From NCBI RefSeq assembly GCF_001042985.1, contig NZ_JYKY01000008.1, forward strand, positions 98,779 through 162,778: a DNA stretch of 64,000 nt. The letters run 5' to 3'. The position numbers and the translations under genes were made by a program. The notes under the pieces were generated by a model that did no database searches, had not been told where the DNA came from, and saw nothing but the letters and a program-made list of their open reading frames with translations. Positions 37,305 through 45,764 of this stretch are shown one piece after another. Source of the DNA: Pseudomonas lundensis. Lineage in GTDB: Bacteria; Pseudomonadota; Gammaproteobacteria; Pseudomonadales; Pseudomonadaceae. Each line of letters starts with the position of its first letter. The first letter of the stretch is position 1.

Positions 37305-40190
37305 TCAGGATCTGAGATGATCTACGATCAGCTTCATTCTGCCATCAATATAATTATCGTTTAAAAATCTGTGAACACTATCTTTATAAGATTCAGCGAC
37401 AACGTAAAATTTTTCACCACGTTTCTCTGAGAGAAACTCTAGCAATCCAATTTTAAGAAAACTATTAAACCCTCTCTTCCCCATCTTTTCCACTTTACCA
37501 GAAAACTGCATGTACATAATTTTTTGATCTATGAAATCATCACCTCGATGAAAGCTCCTCAGAAACTTTTTCAACTCCGACTCACAGAGAGCCTTATTAC
37601 TTTTCTCGGAACTCTCAATAAGAGCCACAGTATCCGTCAAATCGCCAAGCTTACATGTACTATCGAACATTGCCGGATCAAAGCTTTCAGATGCATATGA
37701 ACCGCCGGTATTTGAAAACTCACTATAGTAAAATTTCGTGCCCGAAAATTTTGACGTGATAAAATTCTCATAATTATAAAAACCACTCCCCCAAACTTGC
37801 AGATTGGAAAAATCCAAAGATGGGAAATCGCCATAAATATATAATCCCTCGATTTTTCCTTCAACATCCAAGTCCGGGGATATTTGATAAAGATCCCTTA
37901 TACAGCGTGACAACTCCCCTCTTGCACCCTGGCTGCATCGTGAGTAAATACCCAGCAAAGCTCCCACGGCCTTTTTTAAAGCCTCCCCCTCTCTTGGCTC
38001 TAATCCATCACGAGCCATTAAAATTTTCGCGCTCTTCAACATATCTTTCACTGCCGAATGAAGAGTATCAGAAGGTTCTTGAGAGAAATAGCTAACTACA
38101 TCTGACGAGGCCGATTGACCTACATCCTTAGTACTCGCAAGACATTGAACCATAACCTTACTCAGTGACTTACGCAGAATTCCGGCTATGACATAAAGCG
38201 ATTTAAAGTATTCATTAAGAAAGTGATAACGAAAGCGAAGTTGCGTCCCTTCCTGAACCAGCAGCGGATTAATAACAACTTTCGAATACAAAACATCAGC
38301 ACTATCATCGTGATAAATAGTTAATTTTTCACGGAGCTTTTCTGCCGGCATCGTTTCGCCATGCTCAACAGCCAACTCTGAGAAAAGATCAATGAACTCT
38401 TTTGTCTCGAGCTCTATATCATGCCTCGTTTTCTCACGCCGCAGGACGGAAAAAACTATTAAATCTGTCAGGGCCGAATTACAAGCATAGTCTTTATCTT
38501 CTGCCGAGATCTCAAATGATATTTTTCCCTGCTCATCAAGCTGCTCCTCGAATATTGTAGAAACAATATCAACAAAGAAAGGCACTATACGACTTTCATG
38601 CTCCCCAAAGCGCTCAAGCTGATAGATATATCTATCAAAAAGCCCAGTTACCTCTTCCACTTTATCGTACTTAGAAAACCGCTTCCTAATATACTTCGCA
38701 CGAGAGCCCTCATCAAAACCGAGCAACTCATGGCATTGAATCCCAACATCATCTAATGCCACATCGTTTATGAAGTTCATATTCCTTGATGTTAATATAA
38801 CCTGACTTCGCCCCATCTGCTGATGAGCGTCATGTATAGATATTAAAAAATCGACTACTGAGAAGCGATCTTGCAATATCGATGCAAACTCATCCAGACC
38901 ATCAATAATTACTACAAGTCTTCCGCAGAGCAAGCATAACTCAAATTGATTTCTATCGTAAACCACCTCAAGCTTGTTAACTTGGGCATGTAGATCGTAC
39001 AAATCATACAAGCCTTTAACTTCAATGTTTGCTACAAAATCACTGGAAAAATTATTCCGTAGCGATTCGGCCTTGATTAATATTACAGAGCTTTCACCGG
39101 CAAGCTTCTTATTCAAAGCGATAGCCAGTTCGTGACACAGAGTGCTCTTGCCCATCCCTCCGGTGGCAATAACGAGCTGCCCTGATGACGCTGTTTCTTT
39201 TGTTAGGCGATCAATCAGAAAACCAACAGCCGAATCACTCTTCGTTTTCACGTCATCGCCCGTCATGTGAAGCAAGGCTTGATCCGTATAGAATTTATTT
39301 GGCCTTACAGATGACGAATTACGCAAACCCTCATCAATACAGTACTCCCAGATAAATTCAGAATATGTTAACTCCACCACATTTATTGAAAGCCCAGCCG
39401 TATCAATAGTTCTTTGCACAAGGCTTTCAACGCCCTTCGCAGGGCGCAACAGAGTTAAATCCTTAACCTTTATACCCTTCTCTTTAACAAGCAAACAAAA
39501 CCTATTAATGGTATGAGCAATAGTTATATTTGGATAAAGAATCAAGAAGTGAGATACAAATGGATTGCGAACCTCCCAAAGCTCAAATTTCACTCTATTG
39601 CCGTTAGAGAAATCGGTTCCATCAGCCGCACTAATCAACCCTTGTCGCTTGGGGTATTTAAGCCGTAATATATCTTCAACTCTCGTGAAAGTATAATTAG
39701 CACTACCACTCTCTATACTTTTCCTCTTTTCTGGGCGTTTAGTTTTTGCTTGGCGTGTAACAGCCTTAATTAAATAACTCAAACTCTTTTGGTATAAGTC
39801 ATCCACGTGAAAGTCGACTCTAAACTTCCCCTTCAAGTAGAACGGCGTGCTGTTTCTCTCGCGAGAAACCACCAAAAGATTGCTCGCCGCCCCCCCTTCT
39901 GACTCCTCCCAATGCCGAATCGTGGCTAAGGTCGTTTCAATTCCAACGCCGCCAGTCCTACTGTCGGCCTTTTCTCTGTACTTCTCAGTACACACTACTA
40001 ATATCACATCGGATTCTTGGACTGCCTTCTCCATAAATAAATTTTTATCGGAGAAGTTATCCAAATCAAACCTATCATAAGTTACGTGAAGCTCTTCATA
40101 CTCATCTAAATCTGTAGCAAGGCCCAAAACCCAGTTTTGGTGCTCTTCACTATCCCAACTATAACTTATGAACAACTTGATAGGAGGCAT
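37305..40190 (-). CDS. SEFIR-NACHT protein, candidate NLR-like antiphage defence
   Basis: Encodes 961 residues. Residues 1-130 form a SEFIR/TIR-like domain (KLFISYSWDSEEHQNWV; GGVGIETTLATI with Glu85 as a candidate NADase residue). Residues 335-640 are a STAND/NACHT ATPase with Walker A GGMGKST (344-350) and Walker B VVIIDGLDEF (426-435). Residues 785-830 hold pentapeptide-like repeats (LDFSNL, NFITSKFSGTKFYYSEF), followed by a winged-helix-like end. Bacterial NACHT and SEFIR proteins are known to defend against phage, typically by sensing and then NAD-depleting or otherwise killing the cell. Low GC and phage-like neighbours indicate transfer. No partner gene is apparent. Confidence 0.85.
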   Translation of the reverse strand: MPPIKLFISYSWDSEEHQNWVLGLATDLDEYEELHVTYDRFDLDNFSDKNLFMEKAVQESDVILVVCTEKYREKADSRTGGVGIETTLATIRHWEESEGGAASNLLVVSRERNSTPFYLKGKFRVDFHVDDLYQKSLSYLIKAVTRQAKTKRPEKRKSIESGSANYTFTRVEDILRLKYPKRQGLISAADGTDFSNGNRVKFELWEVRNPFVSHFLILYPNITIAHTINRFCLLVKEKGIKVKDLTLLRPAKGVESLVQRTIDTAGLSINVVELTYSEFIWEYCIDEGLRNSSSVRPNKFYTDQALLHMTGDDVKTKSDSAVGFLIDRLTKETASSGQLVIATGGMGKSTLCHELAIALNKKLAGESSVILIKAESLRNNFSSDFVANIEVKGLYDLYDLHAQVNKLEVVYDRNQFELCLLCGRLVVIIDGLDEFASILQDRFSVVDFLISIHDAHQQMGRSQVILTSRNMNFINDVALDDVGIQCHELLGFDEGSRAKYIRKRFSKYDKVEEVTGLFDRYIYQLERFGEHESRIVPFFVDIVSTIFEEQLDEQGKISFEISAEDKDYACNSALTDLIVFSVLRREKTRHDIELETKEFIDLFSELAVEHGETMPAEKLREKLTIYHDDSADVLYSKVVINPLLVQEGTQLRFRYHFLNEYFKSLYVIAGILRKSLSKVMVQCLASTKDVGQSASSDVVSYFSQEPSDTLHSAVKDMLKSAKILMARDGLEPREGEALKKAVGALLGIYSRCSQGARGELSRCIRDLYQISPDLDVEGKIEGLYIYGDFPSLDFSNLQVWGSGFYNYENFITSKFSGTKFYYSEFSNTGGSYASESFDPAMFDSTCKLGDLTDTVALIESSEKSNKALCESELKKFLRSFHRGDDFIDQKIMYMQFSGKVEKMGKRGFNSFLKIGLLEFLSEKRGEKFYVVAESYKDSVHRFLNDNYIDGRMKLIVDHLRS

Positions 40191-40856
40191 TTTAGTCCTT
40201 AATCCTCGATAGTAGTAGACCCCCCAAGCTCACGAAAGGTCAGTGTGTGCCCATGCTTACATAAAAAACCCTAATGATGCCATATTGACATCTAACATCT
40301 TGCTGGACTCACCCCGGCACTGCTGGATAGGCTCCGCCACGGCGATTGCTGCACAAGGACACTTGCTATGATGGAAGGGAGATTTTAGCGGCCTGTATGT
40401 CGACCAGTGACGCCTCCCTCAAGCGTTAAGGCAGAGGCAAGAGGCATCTGGTAATTGCTGCTGACGCAACCACAGCGCCCAACAAGGCGAAAAAAGTTAA
40501 CAGCCATCTAAGCAGGATCGAGTGATATAGCTGAAACAGACGCACTAGCATGCAGCTTATGATGCACCACTTAGGTGTCACTAAACGCTGTCGTACTTCG
40601 AGATTTTTGACCTAAAAACTCTTTCAGAGTCAATGACTTATGTAACGAAGACAGCCCCGCCAGCCATACCCCAGCGCGCAATGTTCTCGCTGCGGCTAGC
40701 TACCACACACAGCATACGCCCAACACCTCCGACAATACCGTCCAGCTACTCGTAGAAAAATCCTATCCGAAATCGAGCCATTTTCGGCATTCACATTGCC
40801 CCGTGTGAACGAACCCGATATTTTGTGAACGTTCTGCATGAAATTCAAGACAACAA
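40191..40856. other. Gene-free 666 bp between defence gene and tRNA
   Basis: No frame with a ribosome site. Around 40395-40520 the sequence reads in pieces like a decayed transposase (RHLVIAADATT), but no complete domain can be assembled. AT-rich next to the defence gene, more GC-rich after 40400. Probably the island's remnant end and its att region. Confidence 0.4.
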
Positions 40857-40885
40857 AAAAGGGCCCACCTTTCGGTGAGCCCTTC
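40857..40885 (-). terminator. Terminator of tRNA-Val
   Basis: On the minus strand AAGGGCTCACC-GAAA-GGTGGGCCCTT forms an 11-bp stem with one G-U pair, followed by a T run. It lies 29 bp after the tRNA 3' end. Confidence 0.85.
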
Positions 40886-40913
40886 TAGACCGCCCAGCAG
40901 AGCGGATTTTGTT

Positions 40914-40990
40914 TGGTAGGCGCGATTGGACTCGAACCAACGACCCCCACCATGTCAAGGTGGTGCTCTAACCAACTGAGCTACGTGCCT
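40914..40990 (-). tRNA. tRNA-Val (GAC)
   Basis: Full cloverleaf with encoded CCA: acceptor AGGCACG, D-arm GCTC/GAGC, anticodon stem CCACC/GGTGG with loop TTGACAT (anticodon GAC), T-arm GTTGG/CCAAT. The 3' acceptor strand is CGCGCCT, so position 5 (A) faces C instead of T; the usual Pseudomonas copy has CGTGCCT. The accessory region abuts its 3' end, where integrases often recombine. Confidence 0.95.
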
Positions 40991-41003
40991 GCTGTGGGGT
41001 CGC

Positions 41004-41031
41004 ATTCTATAGATTTACGGAGGTGTGTCAA
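41004..41031 (-). promoter_or_regulatory. Sigma70 promoter of tRNA-Val
   Basis: On the minus strand TTGACA, 16 bp, TAGAAT; the start point would be about 7 bp downstream of the -10, just upstream of the tRNA. Confidence 0.75.
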
Positions 41032-41174
41032 CACCTTTTTTGCAGGTAACTCTATGAATTGTCGAATTTTTTATTTGAAGCGCAGAAATACGCGCCTCCG
41101 GGTAGCTGGCGGGGGGATTTCAACTCAGGTAGCATCGACCGCACTCGTAAAAAATATAAAACAGAGGTTGCAGA

Positions 41175-42458
41175 ATGGCGAACACTCCTTATCCCCAGTC
41201 GTATTACGCGGCTTCGGCGAACCCGGCACCTGAACGCCCCGCCCTGCAAGGCGAGGTCGAGACGGATGTTTGTGTGATTGGTGCCGGGTATACCGGGTTA
41301 TCGAGTGCGCTGTTTTTGCTGGAGAACGGTTTCAAGGTCACGGTGCTGGAGGCAGCCAAAGTGGGGTTTGGCGCTTCCGGTCGTAATGGCGGGCAAATCG
41401 TTAACAGTTATAGCCGCGATATTGATGTGATTGAGCGCTCAGTCGGCGCCAAGCAAGCCCAGTTGTTAGGTCAGATGGCATTTGAAGGCGGCAAAATTAT
41501 TCGTGATCGCGTCGCCACGTATCAGATTCAATGCGACCTCAAAGACGGCGGGGTCTTCGCTGCGATCACCCGTAAGCAAATGGGTCATCTGGAAGCCCAG
41601 AAGAAACTCTGGGAGCGCTATGGCAATAATCAGCTGGAACTCCTGGATCAGCGCCGGATACGCGAGGTCGTCGCGTGCGATCAATATCAGGGCGGCTTAC
41701 TGGACATGAGCGGTGGCCATATCCACCCGCTCAATCTGGCACTGGGTGAAGCAGCAGCGGTTGAATCACTGGGCGGCATTGTCTATGAGCAATCGCCTGC
41801 CGTGCGCATTGAGCGCGGCGCCAACCCGGTGGTGCATACCCCGCAAGGCAAAGTCAGGGCCAAGTTCATCATCGTGGCCGGTAATGCCTATCTGGGCAAT
41901 CTGGTGCCTGAACTGGCTGCCAAATCGATGCCGTGCGGCACTCAAGTCATTACCACAGAACCCCTTGCGGACGATCTGGCCAAGACGCTGTTGCCTCAGG
42001 ATTACTGCGTCGAAGATTGCAATTATTTGCTGGACTACTATCGCTTGTCCGGTGACAAGCGCCTGATCTTCGGCGGCGGCGTGGTGTATGGGGCTCGTGA
42101 CCCGGCGAATATTGAAGCGATCATCCGGCCAAAAATGCTCAAGGCATTCCCGCAATTAAAAGACGTCAAGATTGACTACGCCTGGACCGGTAACTTCCTG
42201 CTGACGCTGTCCCGCCTCCCGCAGGTAGGACGCATCGGTGACAACATTTATTACTCGCAGGGCTGCAGCGGTCATGGCGTGACCTACACCCACCTTGCGG
42301 GAAAAGTGCTGGCCGAAGCCTTGCGCGGTCAGGCCGAGCGCTTCGATGCGTTCGCCGGTCTGCCCCACTACCCGTTCCCGGGCGGTCAATTGCTACGCAC
42401 TCCGCTGACAGCGCTAGGTGCCTGGTACTACAGCCTGCGCGACAAATTGGGCTTCTGA
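41175..42458 (+). CDS. puuB: FAD-dependent oxidoreductase, PuuB-like (gamma-glutamylputrescine oxidase)
   Basis: Oxidises an amine substrate, probably gamma-glutamylputrescine of putrescine catabolism. The 427 residues show the DAO fold: FAD-binding CVIGAGYTGLSSALFL, FGASGRNGGQIVNSYSRD, the substrate region WTGNFLLTLSRLPQVG, and GCSGHGVTYTHLAGK. Pseudomonas carry many paralogues (PauB family), so the exact substrate is not certain. A terminator follows the stop. Confidence 0.82.
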   Translation: MANTPYPQSYYAASANPAPERPALQGEVETDVCVIGAGYTGLSSALFLLENGFKVTVLEAAKVGFGASGRNGGQIVNSYSRDIDVIERSVGAKQAQLLGQMAFEGGKIIRDRVATYQIQCDLKDGGVFAAITRKQMGHLEAQKKLWERYGNNQLELLDQRRIREVVACDQYQGGLLDMSGGHIHPLNLALGEAAAVESLGGIVYEQSPAVRIERGANPVVHTPQGKVRAKFIIVAGNAYLGNLVPELAAKSMPCGTQVITTEPLADDLAKTLLPQDYCVEDCNYLLDYYRLSGDKRLIFGGGVVYGARDPANIEAIIRPKMLKAFPQLKDVKIDYAWTGNFLLTLSRLPQVGRIGDNIYYSQGCSGHGVTYTHLAGKVLAEALRGQAERFDAFAGLPHYPFPGGQLLRTPLTALGAWYYSLRDKLGF

Positions 42459-42473
42459 TCGGACGCTTCATCG

Positions 42474-42501
42474 AAAACGGCGCTCTCGGCGCCGTTTTTT
42501 T
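42474..42501 (+). terminator. Rho-independent terminator after puuB-like gene
   Basis: CGGCGC-TCTCG-GCGCCG with A4 before and T7 after, 16 bp past the stop. It also ends minus-strand transcription poorly, since the convergent gene ends at 42510. Confidence 0.9.
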
Positions 42502-42509
42502 AATCCTGA

Positions 42510-43187
42510 CTACTGTTGCGCTTCCAGCGTTTGAATCGCTTTGGCGCTTGCCTGCTCTTGCCCGGCACGTGCCAGCGCCTCGGCAGCCTTTAGCCAACGC
42601 GCTTTGTCGACCCGGGCAGGTAACTGACCAGGTGAAAGTATCAGCACCGCCCAACTCCCCTCCTCCTTCCAGGCCGACTCAAAGGCATTGAAGCTCATCG
42701 GGCGCCGCCTTTCCATGCCGGCACGCAACAGTACAGTCTGTTTGTGACGGTCATACCCCACCACCATGGCGTAGCGAGGCGTGGACCAGACAACCCCATC
42801 GGCGATGCGGACCATGACCGGATAGCCCGCCGCCACCTGCGTCAGCACCGCTGATAGCGAGGGGTCCAGCGGATATACCATCAACCCGTATTGCTCGGCC
42901 AATGCTTGCATATTGCCTTGCAAGGCCTGCTCTGCTTGCGGCAACTTCAGAGGCTTGGTCAACAGACCAGGCGTGGTGCCGATCCGCTGTTCATTGAACA
43001 TGCTGGCCAAGACGTGCGGCCCGCTTTGATGCGCATTGCCGCGGAAAAATGGCACGCCGTTGAGTTCAACCCGCTCTGGCAGCTGGCGAACCTCAGGTCG
43101 CTGAACGCTGGCACAACTCGCCACAGACAAGACCATAACCGCCGCCCAGACAATTCGCGCCACTCTCATACCCTTCATTCCCTGCAT
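42510..43187 (-). CDS. C39-like peptidase-fold lipoprotein without catalytic residues
   Basis: Encodes 225 residues (ATG 43187; ATGs at 43178 and 43169 are equally plausible starts) with lipobox VASC. It has the C39-like layout: VPFF, then a GP loop, then VGYD. But the usual QCGP cysteine motif reads QSGP here, and the position where family members have His before VVVGYD reads RYAMVVGYD. The catalytic Cys and His are therefore apparently gone. Helical repeats fill the tail (RWLKAAEALARAGQEQASAKAI). It may be a scaffold or binding protein. Confidence 0.65.
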   Translation of the reverse strand: MQGMKGMRVARIVWAAVMVLSVASCASVQRPEVRQLPERVELNGVPFFRGNAHQSGPHVLASMFNEQRIGTTPGLLTKPLKLPQAEQALQGNMQALAEQYGLMVYPLDPSLSAVLTQVAAGYPVMVRIADGVVWSTPRYAMVVGYDRHKQTVLLRAGMERRRPMSFNAFESAWKEEGSWAVLILSPGQLPARVDKARWLKAAEALARAGQEQASAKAIQTLEAQQ

Positions 43188-43405
43188 GCACCCTCGCCTT
43201 GAATGGTTCCAGACTGTCAGCCCGGCATGGGTGCCGATCTTAAGGCTCGCGCGAGATCAGGTATAGCCTTAGTACCCAGTAAACCGCGTGATTTAGAGCC
43301 AATCAGTTGAACATCCACGACCTTTGGTCAATAGCTTGAAACACATCAGCGGCTAGACTGTCACTTGTCATGTGTGTATGCCCCATTGAGGCAAAGGAGG
43401 CACTG

Positions 43406-43579
43406 ATGAGCCCGGCATTAACTCTCTTTCTACTGTTCAGTGGCTGGTTGGCGGTCGCCGCCGCCATGCTGTGGGGTGTGATGCGTATCAGCCGTCGTCA
43501 CCATCATCCGCAACCCCGCGTTGAGCCCAAAAAAGTACTGGGCGCCAAACCCGCCGTCAAAGCAGCAAGCGTCCATTAA
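43406..43579 (+). CDS. Small single-helix membrane protein
   Basis: Encodes 57 residues from ATG 43406, preceded by AAGGAGG. One membrane helix (about 5-26) is followed by a basic, His-rich tail (RISRRHHHPQP). A hairpin follows at once. Function unknown. Confidence 0.7.
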   Translation: MSPALTLFLLFSGWLAVAAAMLWGVMRISRRHHHPQPRVEPKKVLGAKPAVKAASVH

Positions 43580-43580
43580 C

Positions 43581-43618
43581 AAAAAACCGCTCAGCCTGTG
43601 AAAGTGAACGGTTTTTTT
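43581..43618. terminator. Bidirectional terminator between small membrane gene and terC
   Basis: AAAAAACCG-C-TCA pairs with TGA-A-CGGTTTTTT around a 12-nt loop, with A and T runs on both sides; convergent genes end on either side. Confidence 0.85.
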
Positions 43619-43633
43619 GAGCTTCGTCAGTGA

Positions 43634-44389
43634 TTACTTCTGCAACGCCGCCTGGCGTTTTTCCCGGACTCTTCGAGCCAGTATGTTGAGTGTTTCGACC
43701 GTGGCCGAGAACGCCATCGCCGCATACACGTAGCCTTTAGGCACATGGGCGCCAAAGCCTTCTGCAATCAGCGTCATACCAATCATGATCAAGAAGGCCA
43801 ACGCCAGCATGACCACGGTCGGATTTTCGTTGATGAACTTGGCCAAAGGCTCCGATGCCAGCAACATCACCAACACCGCCACCACGACGGCAATGACCAT
43901 GATCGGCAAATGCTCGGTCATCCCCACGGCGGTAATGATGCTGTCAATCGAGAACACCAGGTCCAGCATTAAAATCTGCCCGATCGCGGCAGCGAACCCC
44001 AATGACACGCCCGATGGCGTGCTCTGGGTCTCACCTTCGGCGTGCGGGCTCATGCTGTGATGGATTTCACTGGTGGCTTTCCACACCAGGAACAGGCCGC
44101 CCGCAATCAGGATCATGTCCTTCCAGGAGAAGGCCTTGCCTAAAACCTCGAACACCGGCGTGGTCAGTTGCACGATGTAAGCAATGGTGCCCAGCAAGCC
44201 CAGGCGCAGGATCAACGCCATGCCGATACCGATTCGGCGGGCCTTGGTGCGATATTGCTCAGGCAATTTGTTGGTGAGGATCGAGATGAAGATCAAATTA
44301 TCGATCCCCAGCACGATCTCCATCACGATCAGCGTGGCCAGTGCGATCCAGGCAGTTGGGCTGGCAGCCAGTTGTAAAAGGTAATCCAT
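43634..44389 (-). CDS. TerC-family membrane protein
   Basis: Encodes 251 residues, seven membrane helices. Family signatures: [21 protein letters not shown], the [15 protein letters not shown] helix and [16 protein letters not shown]. The paired acidic residues in helices 2 and 5 suggest metal binding; TerC proteins help load manganese or handle metals during membrane-protein folding. The small lipoprotein gene precedes it by 30 bp on the same strand. Confidence 0.9.
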   Translation of the reverse strand: MDYLLQLAASPTAWIALATLIVMEIVLGIDNLIFISILTNKLPEQYRTKARRIGIGMALILRLGLLGTIAYIVQLTTPVFEVLGKAFSWKDMILIAGGLFLVWKATSEIHHSMSPHAEGETQSTPSGVSLGFAAAIGQILMLDLVFSIDSIITAVGMTEHLPIMVIAVVVAVLVMLLASEPLAKFINENPTVVMLALAFLIMIGMTLIAEGFGAHVPKGYVYAAMAFSATVETLNILARRVREKRQAALQK

Positions 44390-44419
44390 AGGTGCGTTCG
44401 GACTCAGATGTAGGGCGAA

Positions 44420-44662
44420 TTAAATGGCTTGCGAGGAATCTTTATTGTCTTTGGGTGCTGCGTCCGGCTCGGCGGGCTTATACCCCGTCGCCTCATTGAG
44501 CGCCTGTTCTGCGGCTTTATGCGTATCGTCGATGGCCTGCTTGGCGCTCTCGGCCGTTTTACTGAGCATCTGCTGCGCGGCTTTCTCGGCCTGATCGCAA
44601 CCGCTCATCAACAAAACCGCTGTCGCAAGCAGTGTAGCAACGCCCCGTTTTCTCATCGTCAT
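44420..44662 (-). CDS. Small lipoprotein
   Basis: Encodes 80 residues from ATG 44662 with AGGAAAGG upstream. The lipobox is LMSGC, followed by a helical Ala/Lys/Glu-rich stretch (coiled coil, 30-60) and a Pro/Asp tail. Such small lipoproteins may sit in the outer membrane like Lpp. No family was recognised. Confidence 0.65.
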   Translation of the reverse strand: MTMRKRGVATLLATAVLLMSGCDQAEKAAQQMLSKTAESAKQAIDDTHKAAEQALNEATGYKPAEPDAAPKDNKDSSQAI

Positions 44663-44797
44663 CTTGCCTTTCCTCTCTCAATCATTGGTCACGGCCAGCG
44701 CACGCGAATAACGCGAGAGTCTAGACAGGCCAACAGTTCAGTAAAATTCGTTTTTTTAAGGCGTATACTTCGCTTTTTACGAAGTGTTATCGGGCTA

Positions 44798-45703
44798 ATG
44801 CTGAATTATCGACAGCTGCACTACTTTTGGGTGGTTGCTAAAACCGGCAGCATTGTGCGCGCCTGCGAGCAACTCAACCTCACCCCCCAGACCATCAGCG
44901 GCCAAATCAGCCTGCTTGAGCAAACTTATGGCCTGCCTTTGTTTAGGCGGGTCGGCCGACAACTGGAATTGACCGAAACCGGCCGACAGGTACTGCCCTA
45001 TGCTGAACAGATGTTTCAGTTGGGCAGTGAGTTGGAATGCATGCTGCGCATGTCACCCAAGGAGCAACAGATTTTGTTCCGCGTGGGGGTGGCGGATGTC
45101 GTGCCCAAATCGATTGTGTACCGGCTGATTGCGCCAACCATGGCGCTGGAGGCGCCGATCCGCATCACGTGTCGCGAAGACAAACTTGATCGTTTGCTCG
45201 CGGACCTGGCGATTCAGCGGCTGGATCTGGTGATTTCCGACAGCCCCATGCCTTCACACCTCGACATTAAAGGCTTGAGTCAGAAGCTGGGTGAATGTGG
45301 CATCAGTTTTTTTGCCACAGCCCTGCTGGCCAAAGACTATTCGCACAACTTCCCCCACTGCCTGCAGGGCGCCCCGCTGCTGATTCCGGGCCCCGAAACC
45401 GTGTTGCGCAGCCGGCTGTTGCGCTGGCTGGCTGAACAACACATTCAGCCGCGCATCGTCGGCGAATTTGACGACAGCGCCCTGATGCAAGCCTTCGGAC
45501 AGTCGGGTACGGGCGTGTTTATCGCCCCCAGCGTGATCGCGGATGAAGTGATCCGCCAGTTTGACGTGGAACTGATCGGCCAGACCCACGCCGTGACCGA
45601 ATCGTTTTACGCCATCACCGTGGAACGCAAGATCAAGCACCCCGGTATCGTTGCGATTACCGAAGGTGCGCGACGCGAGCTGTTCACCGATCTTGGCGAT
45701 TAG
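44798..45703 (+). CDS. nhaR: LysR-type regulator NhaR
   Basis: Sodium/alkali-responsive activator in enterics. ATG 44798 is used; the ORF extends to 44429 but overlaps the lipoprotein gene. The 301 residues open with LNYRQLHYFWVVAKTGSIVRACEQLNLTPQT, the specific NhaR HTH, and continue with the effector domain. The palindrome CTTCG-N7-CGAAG (about 44767-44783) upstream could be its operator. No nhaA gene is adjacent. Confidence 0.88.
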   Translation: MLNYRQLHYFWVVAKTGSIVRACEQLNLTPQTISGQISLLEQTYGLPLFRRVGRQLELTETGRQVLPYAEQMFQLGSELECMLRMSPKEQQILFRVGVADVVPKSIVYRLIAPTMALEAPIRITCREDKLDRLLADLAIQRLDLVISDSPMPSHLDIKGLSQKLGECGISFFATALLAKDYSHNFPHCLQGAPLLIPGPETVLRSRLLRWLAEQHIQPRIVGEFDDSALMQAFGQSGTGVFIAPSVIADEVIRQFDVELIGQTHAVTESFYAITVERKIKHPGIVAITEGARRELFTDLGD

Positions 45704-45764
45704 GGTCTGTACGCACTGTTTTCAACGCTGCATCAGCGATGCACACATCCATTTCGTACAGCGC

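Noticed and set aside
37125..37364. Plus-strand frame with GAGGA, after the recombinase
   Set aside because: It overlaps the 3' end of the SEFIR-NACHT gene and shows no domain; left as doubtful.
40384..40530. Transposase remnant
   Set aside because: A few residues look like an IS5-type transposase, but no continuous domain.
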